Below, in pieces: positions 10,880 through 11,700 of a DNA stretch of 11,700 bases; the stretch's first letter is position 1, and every line of letters starts with the position of its first letter. The translations under genes and the position numbers were made by a program. The DNA is taken from NCBI GenBank assembly GCA_003230535.1, contig QIEW01000349.1, positions 1-11,700 on the forward strand. Reading direction: 5' to 3'. The notes beneath the pieces were generated by a model. It was not told the DNA's origin. It saw only the letters and a list, made by a program, of their open reading frames with translations, and did no database searches. This stretch comes from a bacterium. Lineage in GTDB: Bacteria > SZUA-182 > SZUA-191.

Positions 10880-11700
10880 CTAGAACGAATAAGATATGGT
10901 GGTGGAGAGCCTGAACGCCCTTCGGCTCCTTGTTGTTCGTGTTCCCCGTTTAAGTTCTTCCAGGTGGGAAACTGTATCGCCGTGCCCACGCTTAATCTGT
11001 CGGCAAAGGTAAGGCGGAACCCCGGCGAAAGATAAAGGATATCGCCGCCGGTAGCCGGGTCTTCCTCCCTGTCTCCACCCTGGTCCTTGGTCAGGTGCAG
11101 GTAGTTGGCCTCGCCGATTAAGTCAACCCGGGAAAGCCAGGCGCCTTTTTTCTCATAAATATCGTACACACCGGCTACATTAGCCCTCCATTCGTTGCCG
11201 GGCTTGTCCTCGTTGGTCTGTGTGAAGGTGCGGTATACAGTATCCGCCGCCAAGGTAAAATGAGGGAAAACCATCTTGGAGACCACGCCGGTGAGGGAAA
11301 AGGCAGGCGCCCCGAAACCGGGCTGCATCCCCAACTCAAAAGTCTCCCCGTTATCATCTTTGTTGGCGGTGATACCGTTGGGAATGGTGAAGCCCGCCAG
11401 GATGGCGCATTTTAAGTCATTCATCGTATGATCTGCGCCGGTGGAATCATCTTTGTCGAACAGGTACCAGTCCTTGATTCCCTGGCGATCTCCGTACTTG
11501 AATCCAAGCTGAAACAGAAGCTCCACATCGCCGAAACCTTTGGAGGTTCCCAAGTCGTCCTGTTTCTTTACTGAATAAGGGAGAATGACATAGGTACTAA
11601 AATAGTCGGTTACTCCATAGCCGAGAAGAGTGTTGTAGAAAATAAATGAATCCACATTCTCCGGCTCAAAGCGGTCATATTTTTTGTAGGGCACATACTG
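10880..11700 (-). CDS. Outer-membrane beta-barrel protein (phenol-degradation MetA-like 'transporter' family), 5' part beyond window, apparent frameshift
   Basis: The reading frame enters from the right edge (QYVPYKKYDRFEPENVDSF, then LGYGVTDYFSTYVILPY) and shows alternating amphipathic strands with periplasmic turns, as in the Phenol_MetA_deg family of outer-membrane barrels (FGDVELLFQLGFKYG, ILAGFTIPNG, FGAPAFSLTGVVSK, LSPGFRLTFADRLSVGTAIQF). After NGEHEQQGAEG the open frame turns into a Pro/Ser-rich nonsense tail. Shifting frame there gives AFRLSTTISYSF and a TAG at 10880-10882: a classic barrel-ending strand with C-terminal Phe. One missing G in the GGG run at 10918-10920 would explain it. 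The stop overlaps the ribosome binding site of the next gene (TAGGAGGAGC). Function in transport is inferred from the family only. Confidence 0.78.

Noticed and set aside
10312-11694. A single 460-residue fusion of the barrel and the DUF3347-like protein
   Set aside because: The junction is a Pro/Ser/Arg-rich stretch without barrel or linker character, a signal peptide and strong ribosome binding site start a new gene at 10866, and the alternative frame gives a canonical barrel C-terminus.

Overview
The window looks like a chromosomal stretch of a Gram-negative, moderate-GC bacterium, probably from a poorly sampled lineage (Desulfobacterota, Nitrospirota or a candidate phylum would fit; I cannot decide between them). 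The evidence is an outer-membrane beta-barrel gene ending in Phe, Sec signal peptides on periplasmic proteins, strong AGGAGG-type ribosome binding sites, and a dispersed CATTGCGAG-type palindromic repeat. No rRNA, tRNA, CRISPR array, transposase or phage gene was seen.

Layout. Positions 1-560 (minus) hold the 5' part of a trypsin-like protease-related gene with its own promoter. 561-947 is non-coding: a probable terminator for ruvCA, hairpins, and a copy of the 3' end of ruvA. 948-7511 (all minus) is a housekeeping block read in the order rng (RNase G), MBL-fold hydrolase, carA, nadK, then a MITE-like element, greA, ruvC, ruvA. carB and ruvB, the usual partners of carA and ruvA, are absent where one would look for them. 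7512-9552 is an accessory island in which the only genes run on the plus strand: a hicBA and a vapBC-type toxin-antitoxin (TA) pair, embedded in related non-coding repeats. 9553-11700 (minus) is a tightly coupled three-gene operon for an outer-membrane barrel, a His/Cys-bearing secreted DUF3347-like protein and a secreted DUF4198-like protein, plausibly a metal-handling envelope system.

The most interesting part is the TA island. Two composite repeats occur there. Each has a large palindrome with a 7-nt extra segment in its 3' arm, then a TTGAAACCCACTG hairpin, then a ~80-bp element with a 21-bp identical core. In the first copy hicBA sits exactly between the hairpin and the ~80-bp element; in the second copy the same place is empty (13 bp). 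vapBC lies between the two copies, and its 3' flank carries a further 11-bp match to the ~80-bp element. This suggests a small repeat family that acquires or carries TA cargo, or a structured RNA/DNA element tied to TA genes.

The outer-membrane gene appears to carry a 1-bp deletion. An out-of-frame tail restores a textbook barrel C-terminus ending at a stop that overlaps the next gene's ribosome binding site.
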